Shown here: piece by piece, positions 40,685-50,478 of the stretch
How positions within the stretch are numbered: the stretch's first letter is position 1
How the letters are laid out: each line of letters starts with the position of its first letter
Source: Naasia sp. SYSU D00057
GTDB taxonomy: Bacteria > Actinomycetota > Actinomycetes > Actinomycetales > Microbacteriaceae
Assembly (NCBI RefSeq): GCF_017916505.1
Contig: NZ_JAFMSZ010000002.1
Location: 496,001-560,000, forward strand
Direction of reading: 5' to 3'
DNA: 64,000 bases
The notes under the pieces: model-generated
Told to the model about the DNA's origin: nothing
Databases searched by the model: none
What the model saw: only the letters and a program-made list of their open reading frames with translations
Made by a program: the position numbers and the translations under genes

Positions 40685-41329
40685 ATGGAGCAGCTGCCCG
40701 ACCCCGTCGTCGACCCGGCCGCCGTGCTGTGGTCGGCGCGCATTGAGGAGCTCGCCGAGCGGCCGCTCCTCGTCCTCCTGCACGGCGTCGGCGCGGACGA
40801 GGGCGACCTCTTCGGGATGTCGCCCCAGCTGCCCCTGCACCCCGTGATCGCGTCCCTGCGCGCCCCCACCCGCTACGGTCCGGGCTGGTCCTGGTACGAC
40901 CTCGGCACTCCCGGCGACCCGAACAGCGAGGGCGTCGACGCGGCGGCCCGCGCGGTGCTCGCCTGGCTCGACGCGCTGCCGGTGCAGCCGCCGTCCATCG
41001 GCATCCTCGGCTTCTCGCAGGGAGCGGCGGTGGCCGCCCAGGCGATGCGGCACGCGCCCGCCCGCTTCGATCACGCCGTGCTGCTCTCCGGCTACGTCAC
41101 CTCGGGCGACGTGGAGGGCGACGAGGAGCTCGCCCGGCTCCGCCCGCCGGTGTTCTGGGGCCGCGGCACTGCGGACGACGTCATCCCGCGCGTCGCGGTG
41201 CAGCACACCGCGCAGTGGCTCCCCGATCACGTCACGCTCGACGCCCGCATCTACGAGGGACTCGGCCACTCGGTGTCCCAGCAGGAGCTCACCGACATCG
41301 TCGGCTTCCTCCGCGACCGGCGCCGCTGA
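40685..41329 (+). CDS. Carboxylesterase/phospholipase, alpha/beta hydrolase
   Basis: The 214-residue protein is of the phospholipase/carboxylesterase family. It has the oxyanion region LLHGVGADEGDL, the nucleophile elbow GFSQGAA, the catalytic aspartate in TADDVIPR and histidine in GLGHSVS. It has no signal peptide, so it acts on small cytoplasmic esters. The ATG at 40685 is the first start after a short gap from the divergent NUDIX gene. Confidence 0.9.
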   Translation: MEQLPDPVVDPAAVLWSARIEELAERPLLVLLHGVGADEGDLFGMSPQLPLHPVIASLRAPTRYGPGWSWYDLGTPGDPNSEGVDAAARAVLAWLDALPVQPPSIGILGFSQGAAVAAQAMRHAPARFDHAVLLSGYVTSGDVEGDEELARLRPPVFWGRGTADDVIPRVAVQHTAQWLPDHVTLDARIYEGLGHSVSQQELTDIVGFLRDRRR

Positions 41330-41367
41330 TCGATGGCGCTGAGGCGATGTCGGTGGTCGCGCGGAGA

Positions 41368-41385
41368 ATGAGGTCATGACCTCAT
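41368..41385. promoter_or_regulatory. Perfect 18-bp palindrome over the lhr start codon
   Basis: ATGAGGTCATGACCTCAT is a perfect palindrome whose centre is the ATG (41376-41378) of the Lhr helicase gene and which includes its GAGG ribosome-binding bases. A three-codon frame, ATG AGG TCA TGA, also ends on the start codon. It could be a repressor site or a translational control element. Confidence 0.5.
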
Positions 41386-44300
41386 CCGCCGAGCACGACG
41401 GGCTCGGCCGCTTCTCGCCCGCCACCCGGGAGTGGTTCGCGGGCGCCTTCCCCGAGCCCACCGGAGCGCAGCTCGGCGCGTGGGAGGCCATCTCGAAGGG
41501 CGCCAACGCCCTCGTCGTCGCGCCGACCGGATCCGGCAAGACCCTCGCCGCCTTCCTCTGGTCGATCGACCGGCTCGCCGCCGCCGGCACCCCGGATCCG
41601 GAGGTGCCGCGCACGCGAATCCTCTACCTCTCCCCCATCAAGGCCCTCGGCGTCGACGTGGAGCGCAACCTGCGCAGCCCGCTCGTCGGCATCACCCAGA
41701 CGGCGAAGCGACTCGGCGGCACGGCGCCCGACATCCGGGTCGGCGTCCGCTCCGGCGACACCCCCTCGTCAGACCGCCAGAAGCTGCTGCGCGATCCGCC
41801 GGACATCCTCATCACGACGCCGGAGTCGCTGTACCTGATGCTCACCTCGAACGCGCGAGAGACCCTCCGCGGCGTCGAGACGGTCATCGTCGACGAGGTG
41901 CACGCCGTGGCCGGCACCAAGCGGGGCTCGCATCTCGCGCTCTCCCTCGAGCGCCTCGACGCCCTCCTGTCCCAGCCCGCGCAGCGCATCGGCCTGTCCG
42001 CCACCGTGCGACCCCTCGACGAGGTGGCGCGCTTCCTCGGCGGGCGGGCGCCGGTCACCATCGTCGCGCCGAGCGCCAGCAAGCGCTTCGACCTCCGCGT
42101 CGTGGTGCCGGTCGACGACATGAGCGACCTCGGCGCCCCGCCGGCGCCCGAGACCGGCACCGGGGCTCCGGCGCACGGCTCGATCTGGCCGCACGTGGAG
42201 GAGGCGATCGTCGACCTCGTGGCCCAGCAGCGCTCGACGATCGTGTTCGCGAACTCGAGGCGGCTCGCCGAGCGCCTCACCGCCCGCCTCAACGAGGTGT
42301 GGTCGGAGCGGCTCGAGCTGGAGCTCGCGCCCGCCGGTGTGCCCGCGGCGCTCGCGCCGGGACAGAGCGGCAGCACCCGCGGCGCCGACCCGGTCCTCGC
42401 GCGCGCCCACCACGGGTCCGTCAGCAAGGAGCAGCGCGCCACCATCGAGGACGACCTCAAGAGCGGACGCCTCCGCTGCGTCGTCGCCACGTCGAGCCTC
42501 GAGCTCGGCATCGACATGGGCGCCGTCGACCTCGTCGTCCAGGTCGGCGCTCCGCCCGCCGTCGCCAGCGGCCTGCAGCGGCTCGGCCGCGCCGGCCACC
42601 AGGTGGGCGAGGTCTCCCGCGGCGTCCTCTATCCGACGCACCGCGCCGACCTCGTGTCGTCGGCCGTGGTCGCGGGCCGCATGGTGGCGGGCGAGATCGA
42701 GGCTCTCGCGGTGCCCGCCAACCCTCTCGACATCCTCGCCCAGCAGACCGTCGCGGCGTCCGCGATGGACGACCTCGACGTCGAGGAGTGGTTCGACCTC
42801 GTCCGGCGCAGCGCGCCGTTCGGCTCGCTGCCCCGCTCCGCGTATGAGGCGACCCTCGACCTCCTCGCCGGCCGCTATCCGTCCGACGAGTTCGCGGAGC
42901 TGCGCCCGCGCCTCGTCTGGGATCGCGACGCCGGCACCCTCTCGGGCCGGCCCGGCGCCCAGCGGCTCGCGGTCACCTCCGGCGGAACGATCCCCGACCG
43001 CGGGCTCTTCGGCGTGTTCATGGTCGGGGACGCCGGCGGCTCGTCCCGTGTCGGCGAGCTCGACGAGGAGATGGTGTACGAGTCGCGGGTCGGCGACGTC
43101 TTCGCGCTCGGCGCGACCAGCTGGCGCATCCAGGAGATCACCCACGACCGCGTCCTCGTCACGCCCGCCTTCGGCGAGCCCGGCCGAGTGCCGTTCTGGA
43201 AGGGCGACGGCATCGGCCGCCCCGCCGAGCTGGGCCGCGCCATCGGCGCATTCGTCCGCGAGATCGGCGGGCTCGACGAGGGGCCTGCGACGGAGCGCGT
43301 GACGGCGCTCGGGCTGGACGAGCGCGCCGCGGGCAACCTGCTCGCCTACCTCGCCGACCAGCGCAGCGCGACCGGCACCCTGCCGAGCGACCGCACCCTG
43401 GTCGTCGAGCGCTTCCACGACGAGCTCGGCGACTGGCGGGTCGTGCTGCATTCCCCGTTCGGCATGCAGGTGCACGCGCCCTGGGCGCTCGCCGTCGGCG
43501 CGCGCGTCGAGGAGCGGTACGGCATCGACGGCAACACGATCGCGAGCGACGACGGCATCGTCGTGCGCATCCCGGATACCGACGCGGAACCGCCTGGCGC
43601 CGAGCTGTTCGTCTTCGATCCCGACGAGCTCGACGCCGTCGTGACAGCCGAGGTCGCCGGATCCGCCCTCTTCGCGTCCCGCTTCCGCGAGTGCGCGGCC
43701 CGCGCCCTGCTGCTGCCCCGCTACAACCCGGCCCGCCGCTCGCCGCTGTGGCAGCAGCGGCAGCGGGCGTCCCAGCTGCTCGACGTCGCCCGCAAGTTCC
43801 CGTCGTTCCCGATCATCCTCGAGACGATCCGCGAGGTGCTGCAGGACGTCTACGATCTGCCCTCACTCGACGCCATCGCGCGGGAGATCGCCTCGCGCCG
43901 CATCCGCCTCGTCGAGACGACCACGGAGGCGGCGTCGCCGTTCGCGAGCTCCATCCTGTTCGGCTACGTCGGCGCCTTCATGTACGAGGGCGACAGCCCG
44001 CTCGCGGAGCGCCGCGCGGCGGCCCTGTCGCTCGACGCGTCACTGCTGTCCGAGCTGCTCGGCCGCACGGAGCTGCGCGAGCTGCTCGACCCCGCCGTGA
44101 TCGAGCGCACGGAGCGCGAGCTGCAGCGCCTCGCGGACGACCGCAAGGTGCGCGATCTCGAAGGCGTCGCGGATCTGCTGCGCCTGCTCGGCCCGCTCAC
44201 CACCGAGGAGGTCGCCGCCCGGGTCCAGCCCGAGGGCGCCGGCGCCGCCGCCTCGTGGCTCGACGAACTGGTCGCCACCCGCCGGGCGCTGCACGTCAGC

Positions 44301-45917
44301 TTCGCCGGCGCCGAGTGGTGGGCGGCGATCGAGGACGCCAGCAGGCTGCGCGACGCGATCGGCGTCCCCCTCCCGATCGGCACCCCCACCGCCTTCGTCG
44401 AGCCCGTCGATGACCCGCTCGGCGACCTCGTCGGCCGCTACGCCCGCACCCACGGTCCCTTCACCGCCCACCAGGCGGCGGCTCGCCTGGGCCTCGGCAT
44501 CGCCGTCGTCACCGACACGCTCCGCCGGCTCGCCGCCCAGCGCCGCGTCGTCGACGGCGAGTTCCGCCCCGGCGGCCAGGGCACCGAGTGGTGCGACGCC
44601 GAGGTGCTGCGCCGGCTGCGCAGCCGCTCCCTCGCGGCACTCCGCAAGGAGGTCGAGCCGGTCGACCACGCCGCCTACGCGCGCTTTCTCCCCGCCTGGC
44701 AGCAGGTGGGCGGCCGGCTGCGCGGGGTCGACGGGGTGGCCGCCGTCATCGACCAGCTCGCGGGCGTGCCGGTCCCCGCGTCGGCGTGGGAGAGCCTCGT
44801 GCTGCCCGCGCGGGTCCGCGACTACTCCCCGGCGATGCTCGACGAGCTGACCGCGACGGGCGAGGTGCTGTGGAGCGGCTCCGGCGCCCTGCCCGGCAAC
44901 GACGGCTGGGTCAGTCTGCACCTCGCGGACACCGTGGCCGTCACCCTTCCCGACGCCGTCGAGCCCGAGCTGAGCCCGCTCGAGCGTGAGATCCTCGCCG
45001 CCCTCGGCAGCGGCGGTGCCTACTTCTTCCGTCAGCTGTCCGACTCCGTCGGCAGCCTCGACGACGAGGCCATGACGACCGCGCTCTGGAACCTCGTCTG
45101 GGCGGGGCTCGTCACGAACGACACGTTCGCCCCTCTGCGCGCCCTCGTCGGCTCGGGCGGATCCGCGCACCGGCAGCCGCGGCGACCCACCCGCGCCCGC
45201 TCGTTCCGGGGCCACAGCCTGCCGCGACCGGCGATGCCCAGCCGGTCCGGCGCCCCGATCGTCGGCGGGCGCTGGTCGATCGTGCCTCTGCCGGAGACGG
45301 AGCCGACCGTGCGCGCGGCCGCGACCGCCGAGCTGCTGCTCGACCGGCACGGCGTCGTCACGCGCGGAGCGGTGGCCAGCGAGCGGGTGCCGGGCGGCTT
45401 CGCCCTCGTCTACAAGACCCTCAGCGCCTTCGAGGAGAGCGGCAAGGCCCGCCGCGGCTACTTCATCTCCTCCCTCGGCGCCGCCCAGTTCGCCACCTCG
45501 GGTGCCGTCGACCGGCTGCGCTCGTTCAGCCGAGACCCGGGCGACGAGCGCGGCGAGACCACCGCGCTGGCTCTCGCCGCGACCGACCCCGCGAACCCCT
45601 ACGGCGCAGCGCTGCCCTGGCCGCCGATGGAGGGGCATCGGCCCGGCCGGAAGGCGGGCGGCCTCGTCGTCCTGCTCGACGGGGAGCTCGGACTCTACCT
45701 GGAGCGCGGCGGCAAGACCCTCCTCACCTTCACGCAGGACCCCGGCGACCTCACCCAGGCGACGGCCGCCCTCGCCGACCTCGTGCGCCGCGGCGCCGTC
45801 GACAAGCTCGCCATCGAGAAGGCGGACGGCGAGTTCGTGCTCGGCACCGACGTCGGCCGCGCGCTGGAGGCGGCGGGCTTCAGCGCCACTCCACGAGGGC
45901 TGCGGCTCCGTGCCTGA
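41376..45917 (+). CDS. lhr: Lhr-type large ATP-dependent helicase
   Basis: The 1513-residue superfamily 2 helicase has Walker A APTGSGKTLAAFL, the DEVH box VIVDEVHAVAGTKRG, SAT in GLSATVRPL, and motif V/VI ATSSLELGIDMGAVDLVVQVGAP and QRLGRAGHQ. A winged-helix domain, the Lhr core domain and the C-terminal extension typical of full-length bacterial Lhr follow. Lhr unwinds DNA and RNA-DNA hybrids and is linked to DNA repair; the Nei glycosylase gene overlapping its end supports a repair role. Length agrees with actinobacterial Lhr. Confidence 0.95.
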   Translation: MTSSAEHDGLGRFSPATREWFAGAFPEPTGAQLGAWEAISKGANALVVAPTGSGKTLAAFLWSIDRLAAAGTPDPEVPRTRILYLSPIKALGVDVERNLRSPLVGITQTAKRLGGTAPDIRVGVRSGDTPSSDRQKLLRDPPDILITTPESLYLMLTSNARETLRGVETVIVDEVHAVAGTKRGSHLALSLERLDALLSQPAQRIGLSATVRPLDEVARFLGGRAPVTIVAPSASKRFDLRVVVPVDDMSDLGAPPAPETGTGAPAHGSIWPHVEEAIVDLVAQQRSTIVFANSRRLAERLTARLNEVWSERLELELAPAGVPAALAPGQSGSTRGADPVLARAHHGSVSKEQRATIEDDLKSGRLRCVVATSSLELGIDMGAVDLVVQVGAPPAVASGLQRLGRAGHQVGEVSRGVLYPTHRADLVSSAVVAGRMVAGEIEALAVPANPLDILAQQTVAASAMDDLDVEEWFDLVRRSAPFGSLPRSAYEATLDLLAGRYPSDEFAELRPRLVWDRDAGTLSGRPGAQRLAVTSGGTIPDRGLFGVFMVGDAGGSSRVGELDEEMVYESRVGDVFALGATSWRIQEITHDRVLVTPAFGEPGRVPFWKGDGIGRPAELGRAIGAFVREIGGLDEGPATERVTALGLDERAAGNLLAYLADQRSATGTLPSDRTLVVERFHDELGDWRVVLHSPFGMQVHAPWALAVGARVEERYGIDGNTIASDDGIVVRIPDTDAEPPGAELFVFDPDELDAVVTAEVAGSALFASRFRECAARALLLPRYNPARRSPLWQQRQRASQLLDVARKFPSFPIILETIREVLQDVYDLPSLDAIAREIASRRIRLVETTTEAASPFASSILFGYVGAFMYEGDSPLAERRAAALSLDASLLSELLGRTELRELLDPAVIERTERELQRLADDRKVRDLEGVADLLRLLGPLTTEEVAARVQPEGAGAAASWLDELVATRRALHVSFAGAEWWAAIEDASRLRDAIGVPLPIGTPTAFVEPVDDPLGDLVGRYARTHGPFTAHQAAARLGLGIAVVTDTLRRLAAQRRVVDGEFRPGGQGTEWCDAEVLRRLRSRSLAALRKEVEPVDHAAYARFLPAWQQVGGRLRGVDGVAAVIDQLAGVPVPASAWESLVLPARVRDYSPAMLDELTATGEVLWSGSGALPGNDGWVSLHLADTVAVTLPDAVEPELSPLEREILAALGSGGAYFFRQLSDSVGSLDDEAMTTALWNLVWAGLVTNDTFAPLRALVGSGGSAHRQPRRPTRARSFRGHSLPRPAMPSRSGAPIVGGRWSIVPLPETEPTVRAAATAELLLDRHGVVTRGAVASERVPGGFALVYKTLSAFEESGKARRGYFISSLGAAQFATSGAVDRLRSFSRDPGDERGETTALALAATDPANPYGAALPWPPMEGHRPGRKAGGLVVLLDGELGLYLERGGKTLLTFTQDPGDLTQATAALADLVRRGAVDKLAIEKADGEFVLGTDVGRALEAAGFSATPRGLRLRA

Positions 45918-46704
45918 GGGCGACACCGTCTATCAGGCTGCCCGCCGCCTCGACGCGGCGCTGCGCGGCAAGGTCCTCACCGGCTGCGACGTCCGCGTCC
46001 CGCGCTTCGCGACCGTCGACCTGACAGGCCAGACCGTGCATGAGGTGGTGTCGCGCGGCAAGCACCTGCTGATGCGCGTCGGCGAGAGCACCATCCACTC
46101 CCACCTCAAGATGGAGGGCGTCTGGCAGGTCTACCCGACCGGCGGGCGCTGGCGGCGGCCCGCGCACGAGGCGCGCATCGTGCTCGACACCGCCGACGTG
46201 CAGGCGGTCGGGTTCGCGCTCGGCGTGCTCGAGATCCTGCCCACCGCCGACGAGGACGACGCGGTCGGCTATCTGGGACCGGACCTCCTCGGTCCCGACT
46301 GGGATGCGGCGGAGGCGGAGCGCCGTCTCCGCGCTGAGGGCAGCCGGCCGATCGGCATCGCCATCCTCGACCAGCGGGTGATGGCGGGACTCGGCAACGT
46401 CTACCGCAGCGAGATCTGCTTTCTCCGCGGAGTCCTGCCCACTCGGCCGGTCGATGCGACGCCCGACCTCCCCGCCTGGATCGACCTCAGCCGCCGCGTG
46501 ATCGTCGCCAATCGGGACCGTCCCGAGCGCATCTTCACCGGCAACACCCGCCGGGGGCAGGGCACCTGGGTCTACGGCAGGGCCGGCAAGCCGTGCCGCC
46601 GGTGCGGCACGCCGATCCGCATGGAGTGGCTGGGTGATCCGGTCGTCGAGGGCCGCGGAAGCACCGACCGGCAGGCGTTCTGGTGCCCTCGATGCCAGAA
46701 CTGA
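45910..46704 (+). CDS. nei: Fpg/Nei-family DNA glycosylase (endonuclease VIII type)
   Basis: The 264-residue protein starts (GTG) with PEGDT, giving the catalytic N-terminal proline and adjacent glutamate after Met removal. It has the helix-two-turn-helix around DQRVMAGLGNVYRSE. The C-terminal zinc finger CRRCGTPI…WCPRC carries the family arginine before it. PEGDT rather than PELPE points to the Nei branch, which removes oxidised pyrimidines and nicks the AP site. The start overlaps the lhr end by eight bases, forming a repair pair. Confidence 0.92.
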   Translation: MPEGDTVYQAARRLDAALRGKVLTGCDVRVPRFATVDLTGQTVHEVVSRGKHLLMRVGESTIHSHLKMEGVWQVYPTGGRWRRPAHEARIVLDTADVQAVGFALGVLEILPTADEDDAVGYLGPDLLGPDWDAAEAERRLRAEGSRPIGIAILDQRVMAGLGNVYRSEICFLRGVLPTRPVDATPDLPAWIDLSRRVIVANRDRPERIFTGNTRRGQGTWVYGRAGKPCRRCGTPIRMEWLGDPVVEGRGSTDRQAFWCPRCQN

Positions 46705-46710
46705 GGGACA

Positions 46711-46735
46711 CGGCTGGTGCCCGCGCTGCCAGCCG
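46711..46735 (+). terminator. Weak hairpin after the Nei gene
   Basis: CGGCTGG (46711-46717) pairs with CCAGCCG (46729-46735) across an 11-nt loop, seven bases after the stop. The stem is short and has no U tract, so termination strength is uncertain. Confidence 0.4.
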
Positions 46736-46932
46736 GAATGACCGGTTCGGAACGAATACGGGAACAATCCGATAACGGTCCCCGCGTGGCGCGCGGGCGG
46801 GGATACTCTGCTCGCACCGGGAGGACACCCCGCTCGGCGGACGAGGACGAGCGCACGGAGCGCGAGCGCGGTCGCCGGCGCCTTCCGGTTGAGGACGGGG
46901 CCGGCTGAGCCCCGAGACAAGCGGTCACCCGA

Positions 46933-47241
46933 ATGGCCACTTACACATCCGATGCAGCGCGCGCGGTCACGCGTGACGTCGCGCTGCCAGACCCGTCAGA
47001 GACCGCCGTGCCTCGGACGACGACCGGTGAGATCGCCCTGCCCATGACGTCCGAGGTCATGCTCGGACGGCTGGCTCAGGCGACACCGACCCTGCCCGCG
47101 CCGGTGCGTCCGGCCTCCGGGACCCATCGCCGGGAGACCTTCCGGCCCCTGCGTCGCGAGACCGCCCTGCTGTGGACGGCGACCGGCGCACTGGCCTTCG
47201 CGAGCACGGCCTTCGTCGCCGGAGTCCTGCTCGTCGGTTGA
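46933..47241 (+). CDS. Small single-pass membrane protein, unknown
   Basis: The 102-residue protein has a hydrophilic Thr/Pro-rich N-terminal two-thirds, an Arg-rich patch (HRRETFRPLRRE) and one C-terminal membrane helix (about residues 79-101). I do not recognise a family. GC-rich codon use supports it as real. The preceding ~200 bases contain GATACT near 46802 that could serve as a -10 box. Confidence 0.6.
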   Translation: MATYTSDAARAVTRDVALPDPSETAVPRTTTGEIALPMTSEVMLGRLAQATPTLPAPVRPASGTHRRETFRPLRRETALLWTATGALAFASTAFVAGVLLVG

Positions 47242-47256
47242 CGCCTCCCGGCGTCA
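47239..47256. terminator. Convergent terminator formed by two stop codons
   Basis: TGACGCC (47239-47245) and GGCGTCA (47250-47256) form a 7-bp stem with a 4-nt loop. The first arm starts with the stop codon of the plus-strand gene and the second holds the stop of the minus-strand gene. Confidence 0.55.
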
Positions 47257-47478
47257 GAGCGGCTGGCCGTGCCGGTCGTGGAAGCACTTCGCGCAGTGCT
47301 CCAGGTACCGGTCGGCCAGCCGGTCGATCTCCTCGTGGGTGATCACCCCGGGCAGCGGCTGCTGCAGTCGCGTCCTGCAGGCGAAGCACCACTGGGCCAG
47401 GCCCTCCTCGGTGAAGCTGAGGACCCCGGCAAGGATGAGGCGGTCGAATCGCTCGGCCGCAGTCTCGAGAACCTCCAT
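47254..47478 (-). CDS. Small zinc-ribbon-like protein
   Basis: The 74-residue protein has two cysteine pairs, WCFAC and HCAKCF, about 40 residues apart, and HD-RHG at the end. This suggests a zinc knuckle in a small helical protein. It has a hydrophobic first half (FDRLILAGVLSFTEEGLAQ). The ATG at 47478 is divergent from the aminotransferase fusion. I do not recognise the family; cysteine spacing and codon use support coding. Confidence 0.65.
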   Translation of the reverse strand: MEVLETAAERFDRLILAGVLSFTEEGLAQWCFACRTRLQQPLPGVITHEEIDRLADRYLEHCAKCFHDRHGQPL

Positions 47479-47590
47479 GCGCGATGGTCGGACGCCCGCG
47501 GTACCCACCACTCGCGCCGCGCCGCCTGTTGCATGCCCGTAACATCCGGGCTCCTGCGGCACGGGCGCGGCGGGGCGACAGAATGAGCAC

Positions 47591-50458
47591 GTGACCTCCG
47601 GAACCACGTCCTTCCGCGCGCCCTCCGCCCGTCCCGCCGTCTCGCCTGCCGACGCCGCAGAGGTCGGCAGGTCGCTATTCGGCCTCGAGGGCGAGGTCGT
47701 GGAGCTCGGCAGCCAGGAGGACCGGAACTTCCGGATCGACACGGGCGACGCCCGCTTCGTCCTGAAGTTCGCGAACCCGGCCGACAGCGCCGCCGAGCTG
47801 GAGGCGCAGACGCAGGCCGGCGAGCGCCTCGCCGCCGCCGGCATCCCCGCGCCCCGCGCCGTGCCCGCCCTCGACGGACGGCTGCTGTCCGAGACCGAGG
47901 TTGGCGGGGTGAGTCTTCGGGTCCGTCTGCTGACCTATGTCGAGGGCTTCCCGCTCTCGGACGGCGGCCCCTTCTCACCTGCGGCGGCCGCTGCGCTCGG
48001 CGGAATCGCGGGCCGCGTCGCGGCCGCCCTGACCGGCTTCACGCACCGCGGTCTGGAGCGGCGCACCCAGTGGGACCTCCGCTCCGGCCGCGAGGTCGTG
48101 CACGCGCTGCTGCCGACGGTGGCGGACGGCGCCCTGCGCACCCGCCTGCGGTCCGCCGTCGCCTGGTCCTCGTCCGCCGTCGACGCCGTGCGGGACGGTC
48201 TGCGGGTGTCGCCCATCCACGGCGACGTGACGGACGACAACGTCGTGTCCTCGTCGGGGGATGCCGCGGCGATCGATGGGGTGATCGACCTCGGTGACGT
48301 CGCCGACGGCTGGCTCGTCGCCGAGCTCGCCGTCGCCTGCGTGGCCGTGCTGCACCACAACCCCGACCAGCCCCTCCTCGTGCTCGACGCCGCGGCCGCC
48401 TTCGCCGAGCGGATGCCGCTGCAGGAGGACGAGGTGCGCGCCCTGTGGCCCCTCGTGGTGCTGCGGACCGCGGTGCTCGTCGCGAGCGCCGACGCCTCGC
48501 TGGCTCTCGACGAGGGCAACGAGTACGCCGCCGCGAACCGCGCCCATGAGCTGCTGGCCTTCGACGTGGCGACGGCCCTCGACCCCCGGCTCATGGAGGC
48601 CCTCCTGCGCGAGCGGCTCTTCCCGAGCACGCTGCCCGCGATGGGGCGGCTGCTGCCCGTCTCGGACCCGAGCGTCGTCGACCTCTCGGTGACGAGTCCG
48701 CTGCTCGACGCGGGCCGCTGGCTCGAGGACGGCATCGAGCATCGACTCGCGGCGAGCGCCGCCGGAACCGCGGTGTTCCGGTACGGCGAGTACCGGCTGA
48801 CGCGGGCCCGGCTGCACGCCCGGCAGACGCCGACCCTCGCGCTCGGCGTCGAGGTGTTCCCGTCGGTCGGCACGGCGCTCACCGCGCCGTTCGCGGGCGA
48901 GGTCACCGGCACCGGCGACGGGCTGGTGCTGCGCGGTCAGGGTGCCGAGCTGTGGCTCGACGGGGTCGCGCCGGACAATGGGACGCGGGCGGTCGCGGCA
49001 GGCGACGTCCTCGGCGCGACCACGGGCGGACCGCTGCGGGTGCAGCTCTCGCGGCTGTCGGGCGCCCGCCCGCCGTTCTTCGTCGCGCCCGGCGACCAGG
49101 CTGCATGGCGGCGGACGTGCCCCGATCCGTCGGCCCTGCTCGGCCTGCCGGCCGGCCTGCCGGAGCCCGACGTCGACGAGGTCCTCTCGGCCCGCGACGC
49201 CGCGTTCGCGCGGGTGCAGGAGCACTACTACGCCCGTCCGCCCCGCATCGAACGCGGCTGGCGGGAGCATCTCGTCGACGTCCGGGCTCAGGTGCACGTC
49301 GACCTCGTCAACAACGTGGCCGCGGTCGGCCACGCGCATCCGCGGCTCGTCGAGGCGGTGCACCGCCAGTGGTCGCTGCTCAACACGAACTCCCGGTTCC
49401 ACTACGCGGCGCTCGCCCGGTTCTCGGAGCGCCTGGCCGCGCTCGCCCCCGACGGGCTCGACACCGTGTTCCTCGTCAACAGCGGCAGCGAGGCCGTGGA
49501 CCTCGCCATCCGCCTCGCCCAGACCGCGACCGGGCGCTCCACCGTGCTCGCGGTGAAGGAGGCCTACCACGGCTGGACGATCGGCTCGGATGCGGTCTCG
49601 AGCTCGATCGGCGACAACCCCCGGGCGCTGGAGACACGGCCGGACTGGGTGCGGCTGGTGGACGCGCCGAACGCGTTCCGGGGACGGCACCGCGGCCCGA
49701 ACTCGGCCCCCGCCTACCTCGCCGACCTCGACGGAATGCTCGCCGACCTCGACGCGGCGGGCACCGGGGTCGCGGCGTTCCTCGCGGAGCCGGTGTTCGG
49801 CAATGCGGGCGGCGTGCTGCTGCCGGACGGCTACCTCGCCGGGGTCTACAAGCGGATCCGAGCGCGCGGCGGCCTCTGCATCGCGGACGAGGTGCAGGTC
49901 GGCTACGGGCGGCTCGGCACCTGGTTCTGGGGCAGCGAGCAGCAGGGCGTGGTGCCGGACATCGTCACCGTCGCCAAGGCGATGGGGAACGGACATCCGC
50001 TCGGCGCCGTCATCACCACACGGGAGATCGCGGAGCGCTTCGCCGCGGAGGGGAGCCTCTTCTCGTCCGCGGGCGGCAGCCCGGTCAGCTGCGTCGTCGG
50101 CGAGACGGTGCTCGACATCCTCGAGGACGAGCACCTGCAGCGGAACGCCGAGGTCGTCGGCGGACGCCTGAAGGCCGGGATCGAGGCGCTCGCGCCGCGG
50201 TTCCCTGTTCTCGGCGCGGTGCACGGGGCCGGCCTCTACCTCGGCGTCGAGCTGGTCCGCCATGCGGCCACCCTGGAGCCGGCGACGGCGGAGGCGGCCG
50301 CGATCTGCGAGGCGCTGCTCCGGGAGGGCTGCATCGTCCAGCCGACCGGCGACTACAAGAACATCCTGAAGATCAAGCCGCCGATGGTGCTCACGGATGC
50401 GAGCGTTGACTTCTTCCTGGGGGCGCTCGAGCGCGTGCTCGCGGGCACGGCCCGCTGA
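47591..50458 (+). CDS. Kinase-like/beta/class III aminotransferase fusion protein
   Basis: The 955-residue protein has three parts. Residues ~25-300 are an APH/choline-kinase-like domain with FVLKFANP and HGDVTDDN, the phosphotransferase catalytic loop. Residues ~370-520 are a beta-rich linker domain. Residues ~540-950 are a class III PLP aminotransferase with VNSGSEAVDLAIRLA, AYHGWTIGSD, ADEVQVGYGR and the PLP lysine in TVAKAMGNGHPLG. Such fusions resemble ethanolamine-phosphate/hydroxylysine-phosphate phospho-lyases, where kinase and lyase act in sequence. The substrate is not known. GTG/ATG ambiguity at the start affects only a few residues. Confidence 0.88.
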   Translation: MTSGTTSFRAPSARPAVSPADAAEVGRSLFGLEGEVVELGSQEDRNFRIDTGDARFVLKFANPADSAAELEAQTQAGERLAAAGIPAPRAVPALDGRLLSETEVGGVSLRVRLLTYVEGFPLSDGGPFSPAAAAALGGIAGRVAAALTGFTHRGLERRTQWDLRSGREVVHALLPTVADGALRTRLRSAVAWSSSAVDAVRDGLRVSPIHGDVTDDNVVSSSGDAAAIDGVIDLGDVADGWLVAELAVACVAVLHHNPDQPLLVLDAAAAFAERMPLQEDEVRALWPLVVLRTAVLVASADASLALDEGNEYAAANRAHELLAFDVATALDPRLMEALLRERLFPSTLPAMGRLLPVSDPSVVDLSVTSPLLDAGRWLEDGIEHRLAASAAGTAVFRYGEYRLTRARLHARQTPTLALGVEVFPSVGTALTAPFAGEVTGTGDGLVLRGQGAELWLDGVAPDNGTRAVAAGDVLGATTGGPLRVQLSRLSGARPPFFVAPGDQAAWRRTCPDPSALLGLPAGLPEPDVDEVLSARDAAFARVQEHYYARPPRIERGWREHLVDVRAQVHVDLVNNVAAVGHAHPRLVEAVHRQWSLLNTNSRFHYAALARFSERLAALAPDGLDTVFLVNSGSEAVDLAIRLAQTATGRSTVLAVKEAYHGWTIGSDAVSSSIGDNPRALETRPDWVRLVDAPNAFRGRHRGPNSAPAYLADLDGMLADLDAAGTGVAAFLAEPVFGNAGGVLLPDGYLAGVYKRIRARGGLCIADEVQVGYGRLGTWFWGSEQQGVVPDIVTVAKAMGNGHPLGAVITTREIAERFAAEGSLFSSAGGSPVSCVVGETVLDILEDEHLQRNAEVVGGRLKAGIEALAPRFPVLGAVHGAGLYLGVELVRHAATLEPATAEAAAICEALLREGCIVQPTGDYKNILKIKPPMVLTDASVDFFLGALERVLAGTAR

Positions 50459-50478
50459 TCAGCCGCCGCCCCGCGCGC

